Part shown: positions 9,150 to 17,681 of the stretch, piece after piece
Layout of the letters: every line of letters begins with the position of its first letter
Numbering within the stretch: the stretch's first letter is position 1
Source: Acetivibrio sp. MSJd-27
Lineage (GTDB): Bacteria; Bacillota; Clostridia; UMGS1840; HGM11507
Length of the DNA: 64,000 nucleotides
Direction of reading: 5' to 3'
NCBI RefSeq assembly: GCF_018918095.1
Contig: NZ_JAHLPV010000006.1
Span: forward strand, 1 to 64,000
Position numbers and translations under genes: made by a program
Notes under the pieces: generated by a model
Seen by the model: the letters and a program-made list of their open reading frames with translations, nothing else
Database searches by the model: none
Told to the model about the DNA's origin: nothing

Positions 9150-9695
9150 TTATTTTTTGGGGAGAAAACTCAATATGCAGCTAAAAAGTAAGTATAGAAA
9201 AACGAGTATCATTTTTGTGTTTTTTATTTTCAGCTTATAGTGACAAATCATGCCGATATGAATTGCAAAAATTACGCTTCCTATTATTTTTAAATTGATT
9301 ATTGGACATATAGCGGAAATGGAGAAAAATATAAAATTTAAAACGATATTTATCAATATAAACGGCAAAAACAAAATCCTTAGCTGGTCATAAAAAACGT
9401 GATTAGCCCCTATGAAATGAAAGAGAGCCTCATCGATATAAATTCTAAGATGATATCCGAATTTTGCCAATGCAAGGGATAGAGACGTGACAATCAAAGT
9501 GACAAAAACCGCATGAAACGGAGAACCGTTGATTTTTGGGTAATACATTCTTAATGAAGTGCCGGCGGCTATCACACCGCACACATACCGGTAAATACGA
9601 AACAGTTTTTCAAAATCGTAAGTAATGCAGTCCGCACTTTTTATGTATTTCACAGGGTGTACCAATATACGAAACAGAAAGTTGGAATGGTTCAT
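9150..9695 (-). CDS. uncharacterised membrane protein
   Basis: The 181-residue protein has about five hydrophobic segments (around residues 36-46, 60-80, 105-125, 130-152 and 160-178) with little charged sequence between them. The topology recalls the Yip1-like small membrane proteins common in Firmicutes, but I do not recognise a signature. ATG 9695 has a good AGGAGGGG ribosome site. It follows the cation transporter by 35 bp on the same strand and is probably cotranscribed with it. No function can be assigned. Confidence 0.6.
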   Translation of the reverse strand: MNHSNFLFRILVHPVKYIKSADCITYDFEKLFRIYRYVCGVIAAGTSLRMYYPKINGSPFHAVFVTLIVTSLSLALAKFGYHLRIYIDEALFHFIGANHVFYDQLRILFLPFILINIVLNFIFFSISAICPIINLKIIGSVIFAIHIGMICHYKLKIKNTKMILVFLYLLFSCILSFLPKK

Positions 9696-9730
9696 TTGTT
9701 CCCCTCCTATTGCGGATAAAGAAAAACATC

Positions 9731-10918
9731 CTATTGATTCTTGGTGGTGGTAGAGATATAACTTCTGTCTACTGTAATCACGGTATTATAAGTCTCATCA
9801 ATCTGCTTCACTTTTTGATCAATCACATGGCAGAGCTCCTTGTCATTCATTGAAAAGGAAAACGGAACCGTGATATCAAACAAAAGATTTGAATGAGTAT
9901 TGCCGAACACAACACGAAAATCATGGATCGATAATTCCTCGGAGATAGTTCGGACAATTTCTATAATTTGTTCTTTTAAACGATTCACTCTTTCGTCATC
10001 CGTTACGATAGGATCTAAATGAATGACCAAATGAATATTCAGCTCATTTAGAAAATCATATTCAATGTTATCTATGATATCATGACTTAACATAATGTCC
10101 TGTTTGGCGGGAACTTCCACATGAACAGAGGCAAAACAGCGTTCGGGACCATAGTTGTGAATCACCAGATCATGCAGCCCAATAACGCCGTCGTAAGATA
10201 AAATCTTTTGATAAAAAACATCTATAAATTCTTTGTCGGGAGCGGTTCCAAGAAGCGGATTGGCGGTTTCTATGACCAGTTTCACACCGGATACAATAAT
10301 AAACAGTGCCACCGCTACCCCCATATAACCGTCTAACTGAAAGCCGCTGAACCTTGCAATGATCGTGGAAAGAAGGACGGCAGAAGTTGCGTAGACATCA
10401 TTCAAACTGTCGGTAGCCGTTGCTTGCAAAGCAGCAGAATGAATAATCTTTCCGACCTTTTTGTTAAACATGCCCTGCCAAAGCTTTATAAGAATAGAAA
10501 TACACAGAACAAAAATGGTAATATAACTGAAATGAATTTCATCGGGATGAAATATTTTATCCGCAGAAGAAGAGATCAGCTGAAGACCTAAAAAGATAAT
10601 CACAAAGGATACAATCAAGCCGGTGATATACTCCATTCTGGCATGACCATAGGGGTGTTCTTCGTCTGCCGGTTTGCCTGAGAGCTTAAATCCTACCAGA
10701 GTAATAACAGAGGAGCCTGCATCCGACAGATTATTGACCGCGTCAGCGGTAATAGATATACTGCGAAACAGAATCCCTGTCAAAATCTTAATGAGAAATA
10801 AAAAGAAATTGGAGAAAACTCCAACCCAGCCGGCCAGCTTACCATAACTTTCCCGCACAGAGGGATTTTTGATATCATTTCTGTTTTTGATAAAATGTTT
10901 GATAATTTGTTCTGTCAT
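9731..10918 (-). CDS. cation diffusion facilitator (CDF) family transporter
   Basis: The 395-residue metal:H+ antiporter has six predicted TM helices in the first 220 residues and a long cytoplasmic tail. TM2 carries TADAVNNLSDAGSS (57-70), followed by EEHPYGHARMEY; TM5 carries TATDSLNDVY. The asparagines in TM2 and the DxxxD in TM5 are typical of a broad Firmicutes subgroup with Mn/Fe/Zn transporters, so the substrate is not fixed. ATG 10918 has a GGAG site. The tail ends with an MntE/ZitB-like domain and is longer than in minimal CDF proteins. Confidence 0.9.
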   Translation of the reverse strand: MTEQIIKHFIKNRNDIKNPSVRESYGKLAGWVGVFSNFFLFLIKILTGILFRSISITADAVNNLSDAGSSVITLVGFKLSGKPADEEHPYGHARMEYITGLIVSFVIIFLGLQLISSSADKIFHPDEIHFSYITIFVLCISILIKLWQGMFNKKVGKIIHSAALQATATDSLNDVYATSAVLLSTIIARFSGFQLDGYMGVAVALFIIVSGVKLVIETANPLLGTAPDKEFIDVFYQKILSYDGVIGLHDLVIHNYGPERCFASVHVEVPAKQDIMLSHDIIDNIEYDFLNELNIHLVIHLDPIVTDDERVNRLKEQIIEIVRTISEELSIHDFRVVFGNTHSNLLFDITVPFSFSMNDKELCHVIDQKVKQIDETYNTVITVDRSYISTTTKNQ

Positions 10919-10936
10919 GTACGAAAACTCCTTTTT

Positions 10937-11010
10937 AATAAGGGCATTGCCCTGTCATTCAACAATTCAGCGGGAGGTTGCACTTCCGCTGAAAAAGGAA
11001 GTGTCTGAAA
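10937..11010 (+). repeat. dispersed structured repeat, copy A
   Basis: A ~74-bp element begins AATAAGGGCATTGCCCT, contains the hairpin CAGCGGGAG/CTTCCGCTG and ends GAAAAAGGAAGTG. A second copy at 43996-44068 shares the order, and its hairpin arms differ by changes that keep pairing. It lies between the CDF gene and the stop of the convergently oriented upstream unit. No coding capacity. Confidence 0.6.
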
Positions 11011-11046
11011 AGGCAAGGGCATTTTCAGCCCGAATATATCTTCCTA

Positions 11047-11517
11047 TTACTTTTTTATATTGAAGAAATATATCAGAAGAATAAAGAGTAAAAAAAAGCA
11101 AAAGAAGAATTGTATCACATGAGAAGAGGAGGAAAACTCTTCTTTTTTTTCATACTGTTCCAATTTATCTGGAAATTCCGCCGGCGTCGTTATGGAGTTA
11201 ACCAGTTGGGTAGCCTTTTCGAAGTCACTAGCTCTAACATAGAGATCAATGCCCATAGAGGAATTTCCCATTACCACCTCGACATAGGCACCGGCACCGT
11301 GATGTTTTTTCAAAACAGGAATACGGTTTTCTTTTAAATAAGATTCGATATAGTTTGCGTAAAAACTGCCGGACAGCGTCATCAAAAAAATGGGTTCCTC
11401 TTTCTCAGGCGGTAAATCGGGCAGTTTTTCCAAATTATCGACCAAGAGCACTCCACAATCGGCACAGGTAACAATGCCGTCTACATATTCCGTTCTGCAA
11501 TTCGGGCAAAAGGGCAT
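11047..11517 (-). CDS. zinc-ribbon/DUF2007 protein with C-terminal membrane anchor
   Basis: The 156-residue protein opens with a zinc ribbon (CPNC at 4-7, CADC at 18-21), followed by a DUF2007-type ferredoxin-like domain (about residues 40-115, motif SGSFYANYIESYLKENRIPV, later FEKATQLVNSI) and one C-terminal TM helix (about 135-152). DUF2007 proteins are described only as putative signal-transducing proteins. A 42-residue membrane peptide is encoded 22 bp upstream on the same strand. Start ATG 11517 has a modest AAAGG site. Confidence 0.75.
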   Translation of the reverse strand: MPFCPNCRTEYVDGIVTCADCGVLLVDNLEKLPDLPPEKEEPIFLMTLSGSFYANYIESYLKENRIPVLKKHHGAGAYVEVVMGNSSMGIDLYVRASDFEKATQLVNSITTPAEFPDKLEQYEKKEEFSSSSHVIQFFFCFFLLFILLIYFFNIKK

Positions 11518-11539
11518 AAAATCAACCTTTCTTCTTTCG

Positions 11540-11668
11540 TTATTTTTTTGTAATTATGTATTTGATAATCAGAATAAAAGAAATTAAAACCCAAACTGTC
11601 ACAAAAGCAATAAAAACCATGATAAGTCCGGCAATGATATTCATTGTAAGAGAATCCGATTGAAACAT
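11540..11668 (-). CDS. 42-residue single-span membrane peptide
   Basis: The ORF starts at ATG 11668 and encodes MFQSDSLTMNIIAG followed by a ~25-residue hydrophobic helix and a short basic tail (KYIITKK), N-out/C-in by the positive-inside rule. The ribosome site is weak (GTGATGA). It lies 22 bp before the DUF2007 gene and is probably cotranscribed. I do not recognise it. The clean TM composition and position support a real gene. Confidence 0.5.
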   Translation of the reverse strand: MFQSDSLTMNIIAGLIMVFIAFVTVWVLISFILIIKYIITKK

Positions 11669-12129
11669 ATTATCATCACACTTTCATTTCAAAAATATAT
11701 CTTGTAATTTTTGAGAAATTGATTTTGCTATATATTACAATTTACTTTATGCAAGTAAAATCCGGTATTTTCCAGGTTTTGCACAACAAAATAAATGGAT
11801 GATTCAATAAGGAATCAGCTGGTCAGAAGCTTGTTTCCGCTTACAGCGTGTATTTGTGATGCAATATTTTCTAGAAATTCTTGAATTTTTAGTCATTCAA
11901 TAAGGGCATTGCGTCGTTAACGTTTTGTGAGATCACAATAACTGCAACCTCCAACAGAAAAGATATGGAAACAGCCGCATGGCAGGAGAATAGCATCATT
12001 TATTGTATCATGATTCAAAATAGAAGTCAATTTAATCGGTTGGGAGAAAATACGTTGACAAATGAAAGAATTGAATGTAAAATAATAACTGGAATGATAA
12101 AATATGCTTTATGAAAGAAGGGATTTTTG
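11669..12129. other. 460-bp intergenic region with repeat fragments
   Basis: The stretch separates divergent genes and must hold promoters for both. It contains two fragments of the dispersed repeat's first bases (ATTCAATAAGG near 11804-11814, and ATTCAATAAGGGCATTGC at 11895-11912). About 40 bp later comes TGCAACCTCC, the reverse complement of the hairpin side of copy A, as if a copy had been rearranged. No further gene is visible. Confidence 0.5.
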
Positions 12130-13446
12130 ATGTTATGTCCAAACTGTAAGGCGGAAAATCAGGAAGATTCTATTTTCTGTAAAAATTGCGGGAACCGTAT
12201 CGAAGAAATACGGAAGGAAGACGTTTTAAACAGCCATTCAGAGGCAGCAAGTGAGCTTCAGCAGGTAAAAGAGGAAGAAAAGAAGTGTCCTGATTGCAGT
12301 ACTGTGGTGGAAGAGGATTCCATGTTTTGCCCTGCTTGTGGCTGTAAATTATCTGAAAATCCATATTCTGTTGAAAGCGGCTTCATGGAGACAGAAGAAA
12401 GAGAGCCATTTTGGAAAAACAAAAGGAAACGGAATATCCTATTGATATCCGTTGCCAGTGTTATGCTGATAACTGCGGTTATCTATGCAGGATTTCATTT
12501 TGCTTATATAACATGCAGAATGGCAATCTCTGCGAATGACAACGGAAGAATAGAACAAATCTATCAAGAAAACCGGCATAACAAAAGCTTCATGAAAAAA
12601 ATGGAGTATTTTGCTACCAAACAGGTTGATAAAATATATAAAAATTATAAAAAAGAAAATTACAGTTATGATACTGCCATAGAAAAACTGAGCTGTTATG
12701 AAAATTTTGTAAATATCACAGGATATGAGCAGGATCTGAAAACAATCAGCGATTCAAGGCTTGCTTTTCAGCAGGGGAATAAATATAAAAGCGAACAAGA
12801 TATCCTGAATGCTGCGATTGAATATAGGCAAGTAGATCCGCTCGATGATAAGAATTATCAAATTGCGTCTGATTTCATCAGTGAAAATGCAGAAAAGATC
12901 AAGAAACTTGCGCTGGAAGAATTAGATAGTATGCAAAGCGCGGGTACCTTTAATTTGGGTGAAGTGTTTATTGACAGAGTTGCGAATCTTCTGAAAGAAG
13001 ATGATGAATTTGTGCATAGGGCATATCAATTCATGGCCGAAAAAGCCAAATCAGAGCAAAAAGTAAAGGTTGCCGGCACGAAAATTCTCAATCAGCAGTA
13101 TTGGGGATATGATCTGCTGTCCGTTTCTTTTCAGAATGTATCTGATAAAACAGTTAACTGTATGGAAGTTTTGATTTTGGGATTTGATAAGGATAAAAAG
13201 CCTGTAAAAATAAAATCTGAGTTCAATAAAGAAGGTAAATATGAATTGTGGGGAAAATCAGATCAACAGATTAAAAGCGGTGCAACCACAGGAGGAGACA
13301 GCGGATGGATGGCATATAATGCGGGGGAGATTGTCTACTTGTATGCCTGCCCTTATCAGGTAACTTTCTCAGATGGAGAGGTATGGGAAAATCCGTATGC
13401 GGATTACTTTTATGAGACTTATGCCGGGAAAGAGCTAAAGGAATAA
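12130..13446 (+). CDS. double zinc-ribbon membrane protein with extracytoplasmic domain
   Basis: The 438-residue protein has two N-terminal zinc ribbons (CPNC...CKNC within residues 3-20, CPDC...CPAC around 54-72), a TM helix (about 100-122), a helical middle region and a C-terminal beta-rich domain (about 320-430) of the FxLYD/DUF5780-like kind, with motifs LLSVSFQNVSDKTV and VTFSDGEVWENPYADYF. The layout is typical of Firmicutes cell-surface sensors of unknown role. The start is ATG 12130; the TTG one codon upstream is less likely. It ends at a terminator. Confidence 0.75.
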   Translation: MLCPNCKAENQEDSIFCKNCGNRIEEIRKEDVLNSHSEAASELQQVKEEEKKCPDCSTVVEEDSMFCPACGCKLSENPYSVESGFMETEEREPFWKNKRKRNILLISVASVMLITAVIYAGFHFAYITCRMAISANDNGRIEQIYQENRHNKSFMKKMEYFATKQVDKIYKNYKKENYSYDTAIEKLSCYENFVNITGYEQDLKTISDSRLAFQQGNKYKSEQDILNAAIEYRQVDPLDDKNYQIASDFISENAEKIKKLALEELDSMQSAGTFNLGEVFIDRVANLLKEDDEFVHRAYQFMAEKAKSEQKVKVAGTKILNQQYWGYDLLSVSFQNVSDKTVNCMEVLILGFDKDKKPVKIKSEFNKEGKYELWGKSDQQIKSGATTGGDSGWMAYNAGEIVYLYACPYQVTFSDGEVWENPYADYFYETYAGKELKE

Positions 13447-13475
13447 TGAATCATATGAGAAAGATTTTTCTCTGA

Positions 13476-13514
13476 AAATAATGCCTGGGCTCCTCGGGTG
13501 CTCAGGCATTATTT
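13476..13514. terminator. terminator between convergent zinc-ribbon gene and pflA
   Basis: A 15-bp stem (13476-13490 with 13500-13514) begins with A residues and is followed by T-rich sequence. It lies between the two convergent stops. Confidence 0.75.
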
Positions 13515-13551
13515 ATTTAAAAATAATATTTTATTCTTGCAGAGGGGATTT

Positions 13552-14274
13552 TTAAGATACTTCAAAATGATGTTTCCGAAAAATTTCTTTTATTTTTTCC
13601 ATATCTTCTTTGGAGGGCGGCTCAATTTTCTCCAGCTGATAAGGCTCTTTTAGGGCTTCCCATTTGTATTCTCCCATTTTATGAAAGGGGAGAAGCTCAA
13701 TTTTTTCAATGCAGGAAAACTTTTGTAATTTTTCCGCCATTTGTTCCAGCATGGGATAATCAAGTGTATAATCTGGAAGAATGACATGGCGGATCCAAAC
13801 CGGTTTGCCGATTTTTTCCCGGTATTGCAATGTTTTAAGCGCATTATGATTATCCATCCTTGTAATTGTCTTGCACATTGTTGGATCGATAGACTTAATA
13901 TCCAATAAAAGTAAATCTGCTTTGTCCAGAATATTTTTTACATTTTCGGGAGGAATGGCTCCGGAGGTATCAATTGCTATATGCATTCCGTTTTCTTGCA
14001 GCTGGTCCATCAGTGCTTCGCAAAACACGGATTGTAGCAAGGGTTCCCCGCCGGAAAATGTCACACCGCCGGAAAGATAATTTTTGTAAGAAAGAATATT
14101 TTCAGCTAAACGGTCTGCCTCCATCAGCATACCGCCGTTTGTATCCCAGGAATCCGGATTGTGGCAGAATAGACAACGCAGCGGGCAGCCCTGAAAAAAC
14201 ACTACAAAACGCACGCCGGGGCCATCTACCGCCCCAAATGACTCCAGAGAATGAATCCTTCCGGTGATACTCAT
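13552..14274 (-). CDS. pflA: pyruvate formate-lyase activating enzyme
   Basis: The 240-residue radical-SAM enzyme installs the glycyl radical on PflB. The CxxxCxxC cluster ligands are C30, C34 and C37 (GCPLRCLFCHN), with an extra cysteine-free loop as in the short PflA class; SGGEPLLQ is the SAM-binding GGE motif. ATG 14274 follows AAAGGAG. It is downstream of pflB but separated from it by a strong hairpin, which would lower its expression relative to the lyase. Confidence 0.95.
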   Translation of the reverse strand: MSITGRIHSLESFGAVDGPGVRFVVFFQGCPLRCLFCHNPDSWDTNGGMLMEADRLAENILSYKNYLSGGVTFSGGEPLLQSVFCEALMDQLQENGMHIAIDTSGAIPPENVKNILDKADLLLLDIKSIDPTMCKTITRMDNHNALKTLQYREKIGKPVWIRHVILPDYTLDYPMLEQMAEKLQKFSCIEKIELLPFHKMGEYKWEALKEPYQLEKIEPPSKEDMEKIKEIFRKHHFEVS

Positions 14275-14294
14275 AAAACGCTTCTCCTTTCCGT

Positions 14295-14325
14295 AAAAAG
14301 GACAAACAAACTGTTTGTCCTTTTT
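14295..14325 (-). terminator. intercistronic terminator between pflB and pflA
   Basis: A perfect 14-bp stem (14295-14308 with 14312-14325, 3-base loop) ends in a T tract on either strand. It lies 25 bp after the pflB stop and overlaps the space used by the pflA ribosome site region, so pflA must be read by partial read-through or from an overlapping promoter. Confidence 0.8.
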
Positions 14326-14350
14326 AGTATAACCAATTCAGGGGGGATCA

Positions 14351-16564
14351 TTAGAATCTGGTGTGGAATGTCCGGTTGATGACATCCATCTGCTGTTCTC
14401 TTGTCAGTTTGATGAAATTGACAGCGTAACCGGAAACGCGTATTGTAAGCTGAGGATATTTCTCCGGATGATCCATAGCATCCAGAAGCACCTCACGGTT
14501 CAGCACATTGACATTGATATGATGACCTTCGTCCATAAAGTATCCATCCATCAGCTGCACCAAGTTTGCGGTTTTTTCATCGTCCGCTTTTCCAAGAGCA
14601 CCGGGTACGATGGAAAAGGTATAGGAAATTCCGTCCTCGCTGTAATCATAGGGGATTTTAGCAACTGATTTCATAGAAGCGATACAGCCGTTTTCATCCC
14701 TCCCGTGCATCGGGTTGGCACCCGGAGCAAAGGGTTCTCCGGCTTTTCTGCCGTCGGGAGTTGAACCGGTCTTTTTGCCATAGACAACGTTTGACGTGAT
14801 GGTAAGAACGGAAAGAGTAGGAATGCTGTCGCGATAGGTTCTTACCTTTCTCAGTTTTTTCATAAAACCACGGATAACTTCTTCCGCAATAATATCGACA
14901 CGATCATCGTTGTTTCCGAATTTCGGATAATCCCCTTCTATTTCAAAATCAACTGCCAGACCTGCTTCGTTGCGAATTGGTTTTACCTTGGCATATTTGA
15001 TTGCGGACAAACTGTCCACAATAACAGAAAGTCCGGCTACGCCGCAGGCAGATGTTCTTAAGATGTCTTTGTCATGAAGTGCCATCTGCAGTCTTTCGTA
15101 GCAGTATTTATCGTGCATATAATGGATGATATTCAAAGTGTTGATATACAGGTTTGCCAACCAATCGCACACACTGTCAAATTTGCGCATGACTTCTTCG
15201 TAATCCAGATATTCGGATGTGATAGGCGCCAGTTCCGGACCAACCTGATCGCCATAGCGCTCATCTTTGCCGCCATTGATGGCATAGAGGAGAGCCTTGG
15301 CCAGATTTGCACGGGCACCAAAGAACTGCATCTGTTTCCCGATGCGCATAGCGGAAACGCAGCAGGCTATTCCATAATCATCGCCGAATTTTTCCATCAT
15401 CAAATCATCATTTTCATACTGAATGGATGAAGTTTGAATCGAAATCTTAGCGCAGAATTTTTTGAAGTTTTCAGGCAGTCTGGGACTCCACAAAATTGTC
15501 ATATTGGGTTCCGGAGCAGGCCCCAGATTTACCAGCGTATGCAGGAAACGGTAAGACATTTTGGTGACCATGTGTCTGCCATCTAAGCACATTCCTCCGA
15601 TGGACTCGGTAATCCAGGTAGGATCGCCGGAGAAAAGTTCATCATAGGCAGGCGTTCTCAGAAAACGGACAATTCTCAATTTCATAACGAAATGGTCCAC
15701 CAGCTCCTGAATTTCAGACTCTGTAAAAGTACCGTCTTTCAGGTCCTGTTCTGCATAGATATCAAGAAAAGTAGAAATACGGCCAATACTCATTGCTGCG
15801 CCGTTTTGTTCTTTTACCGCACCGAGGTAACCAAAATACAGCCACTGAATGGCTTCCTTTGTATTTTTGGCGGGTTTTGAGATATCAAAGCCATATTTTG
15901 CAGCCATTTCTTTGAGTTCATTCAATGCTTTAATCTGTTCGGAAGTCTCTTCCCGAAGACGGATGGTTGGACTGTCCATAATGTCCATCACCAGATCTTT
16001 TTTCTCTTGCTGCTTCTGTTCAATTAAATAGTCAACGCCGTAAAGAGCGATTCTTCTATAGTCCCCGATGATTCTGCCACGGCCGTACGCGTCCGGAAGA
16101 CCAGTGATGATACCGGTATGACGCGCCTTTTTCATCTCGTCGGTATATGCGTCAAAAACACCGTCATTGTGAGTTTTGCGGTATTTAAATACGTTGGCGA
16201 CATCCTTGTCCATTGTTTTGTTGTAAGCTTCCAAAGATGTTTTGACCATACGGATACCGCCAAACGGCATAATCGCGCGTTTTAAAGGTTCGTTTGTCTG
16301 AAGACCGACAATCTGTTCCAAGTCTTTGTCAATATATCCTGCTTCATGGGAAGCAATGGTGGAAATCGTTTTTTCATCAATATCATATACACCACCGCGG
16401 CTGCGCTCTTCTTTGAGCAGTTCAGAAAGTTCATCCCATAATTTGGTTGTACGTTCTGTCGGCTCAACCAGAAAACTGTCATCACCGTCATAAGGGGTGT
16501 AGTTTTCGACAATAAAGTCTCTTACGTTAATATCTTTTAACGCTTTTTCTGTGTTGAAATCCAT
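14351..16564 (-). CDS. pflB: formate C-acetyltransferase (pyruvate formate-lyase)
   Basis: The 737-residue glycyl-radical enzyme converts pyruvate and CoA to acetyl-CoA and formate under anaerobiosis. Active-site cysteines are adjacent at 401-402 ([12 protein letters not shown]) and the radical glycine is G712 in RVSGYAVNF, both diagnostic for PFL rather than glycerol dehydratase or choline lyase relatives. ATG 16564 lies behind AGGAGAGATGAG. It is encoded with its activase downstream. An imperfect dyad in the upstream region may be a redox-regulator site. Confidence 0.97.
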   Translation of the reverse strand: MDFNTEKALKDINVRDFIVENYTPYDGDDSFLVEPTERTTKLWDELSELLKEERSRGGVYDIDEKTISTIASHEAGYIDKDLEQIVGLQTNEPLKRAIMPFGGIRMVKTSLEAYNKTMDKDVANVFKYRKTHNDGVFDAYTDEMKKARHTGIITGLPDAYGRGRIIGDYRRIALYGVDYLIEQKQQEKKDLVMDIMDSPTIRLREETSEQIKALNELKEMAAKYGFDISKPAKNTKEAIQWLYFGYLGAVKEQNGAAMSIGRISTFLDIYAEQDLKDGTFTESEIQELVDHFVMKLRIVRFLRTPAYDELFSGDPTWITESIGGMCLDGRHMVTKMSYRFLHTLVNLGPAPEPNMTILWSPRLPENFKKFCAKISIQTSSIQYENDDLMMEKFGDDYGIACCVSAMRIGKQMQFFGARANLAKALLYAINGGKDERYGDQVGPELAPITSEYLDYEEVMRKFDSVCDWLANLYINTLNIIHYMHDKYCYERLQMALHDKDILRTSACGVAGLSVIVDSLSAIKYAKVKPIRNEAGLAVDFEIEGDYPKFGNNDDRVDIIAEEVIRGFMKKLRKVRTYRDSIPTLSVLTITSNVVYGKKTGSTPDGRKAGEPFAPGANPMHGRDENGCIASMKSVAKIPYDYSEDGISYTFSIVPGALGKADDEKTANLVQLMDGYFMDEGHHINVNVLNREVLLDAMDHPEKYPQLTIRVSGYAVNFIKLTREQQMDVINRTFHTRF

Positions 16565-16891
16565 TTCTCATCTCTCCTTTATTTAACAATAACCATTCCT
16601 GTTATCTTTCCTTAGATATATTAACATACTTTCTGAGGTGTTGTAAACCTTACAGCACCATATATATTTGCCAACAGAGAAAAAACGTGGAAATGCTTAA
16701 TAGAGACTTTGTTAATTAATTAACTTTTGTATAGTTATCACAACTGGGAAAAGTATAATAATACAAAAAAATGATGATAATACAATTTTAATAAAAGAAA
16801 ATGTATACTTTGATGATGTATTTATGATGAAATCAGAATTGAAAGATAGATCTATACGTGATAAAATAATCCTTATTAGAATAAGAAAGAG
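16565..16891. promoter_or_regulatory. pflB upstream region with a dyad
   Basis: This 327-bp AT-rich region separates divergent pflB and the MGMT gene. It contains an imperfect inverted repeat at 16637-16659, GGTGTTGTAA and TTACAGCACC around ACC, which recalls the TTGT...ACAA half-sites of the NADH sensor Rex but with a shorter spacer. Nothing else is evident. Confidence 0.35.
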
Positions 16892-17224
16892 ATGAGTCAT
16901 TTGACGTTTTATGAAAAAGTGTATGAAATTGTTGCTCAAATACCAAAGGGAAATGTAATGACATACGGTCAGATTGCGGCCTTAGCAGGGAAACCCAACG
17001 CAAGCCGTGCTGTGGGACATGCGTTGCGCGTTTGTCCGGAAAAATTAGAACTTCCTTGTCACCGCGTTGTCAATACCCGGGGATACTTAAGCGGAGGAAA
17101 GGCATTTGGCGGAATGGAAATACAAAAGCAGTTACTCGTGCAAGAGGGGATCAAAGTATCGGAAGATTATTGCATTGATCTAGAAAGATATCTTTCTTGG
17201 AATCAGCAAATTTGCGGAAAATAA
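16892..17224 (+). CDS. MGMT family protein (methylated-DNA-cysteine methyltransferase fold)
   Basis: The 110-residue protein consists only of the C-terminal alkyltransferase domain. It has PCHRVV with the nucleophilic cysteine C56, the helix-turn-helix region NASRAVGHALR and the GYLSGG loop. Because the cysteine is intact (not the tryptophan of alkyltransferase-like proteins) it may repair O6-alkylguanine, although the N-terminal domain of Ada/Ogt is absent. The start has only a weak purine-rich ribosome site. It stands alone between two long intergenic regions. Confidence 0.85.
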   Translation: MSHLTFYEKVYEIVAQIPKGNVMTYGQIAALAGKPNASRAVGHALRVCPEKLELPCHRVVNTRGYLSGGKAFGGMEIQKQLLVQEGIKVSEDYCIDLERYLSWNQQICGK

Positions 17225-17343
17225 ATTGGATATATTTCTGTAATCTTGAAGACGGAGCAGACAGTTTGTAAACAATATATTTATTGAATCAATTGATAAA
17301 ATATGTATTTTTGCAATTTTTGTATTTGAAATTTGCAAAATGA

Positions 17344-17372
17344 TTGCGGAAATTTCTGTTTTATGATATAAT
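17344..17372 (+). promoter_or_regulatory. strong predicted sigma-A promoter upstream of the RpiR gene
   Basis: TTGCGG (17344-17349), a 17-bp spacer and an extended -10 (TGATATAAT, hexamer 17367-17372) predict a start near 17379, about 300 nt before the RpiR start codon. Confidence 0.6.
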
Positions 17373-17378
17373 AACTTT

Positions 17379-17681
17379 CATAACTCTAAGTCATTAAAAA
17401 TATCAAGAGTTTCGAAGAAGATTGAATCACAATACTGTGGTGACATCCTGTCATCTTCGTTGTTGCGATATAGTAGTTCGCAATGCCAACTCAGCAATAG
17501 AGTGCATATAATACATTGGGCATCTATATCATCAGCTAATTATATAATCAATCGGAAATTTCTTTTCAATGCAATTTGTACTTTATAAAAAGGAAGCTTA
17601 TATTGTATTTTATCTGCTTCTTGATTAAGATATTTGTTGTTCTATACTTTGACATATTTTGATATAAGGGGAACTTTTATC
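17379..17681 (+). ncRNA. candidate structured 5' leader or small RNA
   Basis: The ~300-nt transcript leader predicted from the promoter contains successive stems: AACTCT/AGAGTT (17382-17387 with 17406-17411), CGAAGA/TCTTCG (17413-17418 with 17454-17459) enclosing TGACA/TGTCA (17441-17445 with 17449-17453), and TTGCGA/TCGCAA (17463-17468 with 17478-17483). Another possible stem is GAAGC/GCTTC near 17592-17621. I match it to no known riboswitch. It could be a regulatory leader of the RpiR gene or an independent RNA. Confidence 0.35.

Noticed and set aside
16712-16939. 75-codon minus-strand frame in the MGMT upstream region
   Set aside because: Low-complexity Phe/Ile-rich sequence from AT-rich DNA with no ribosome site.
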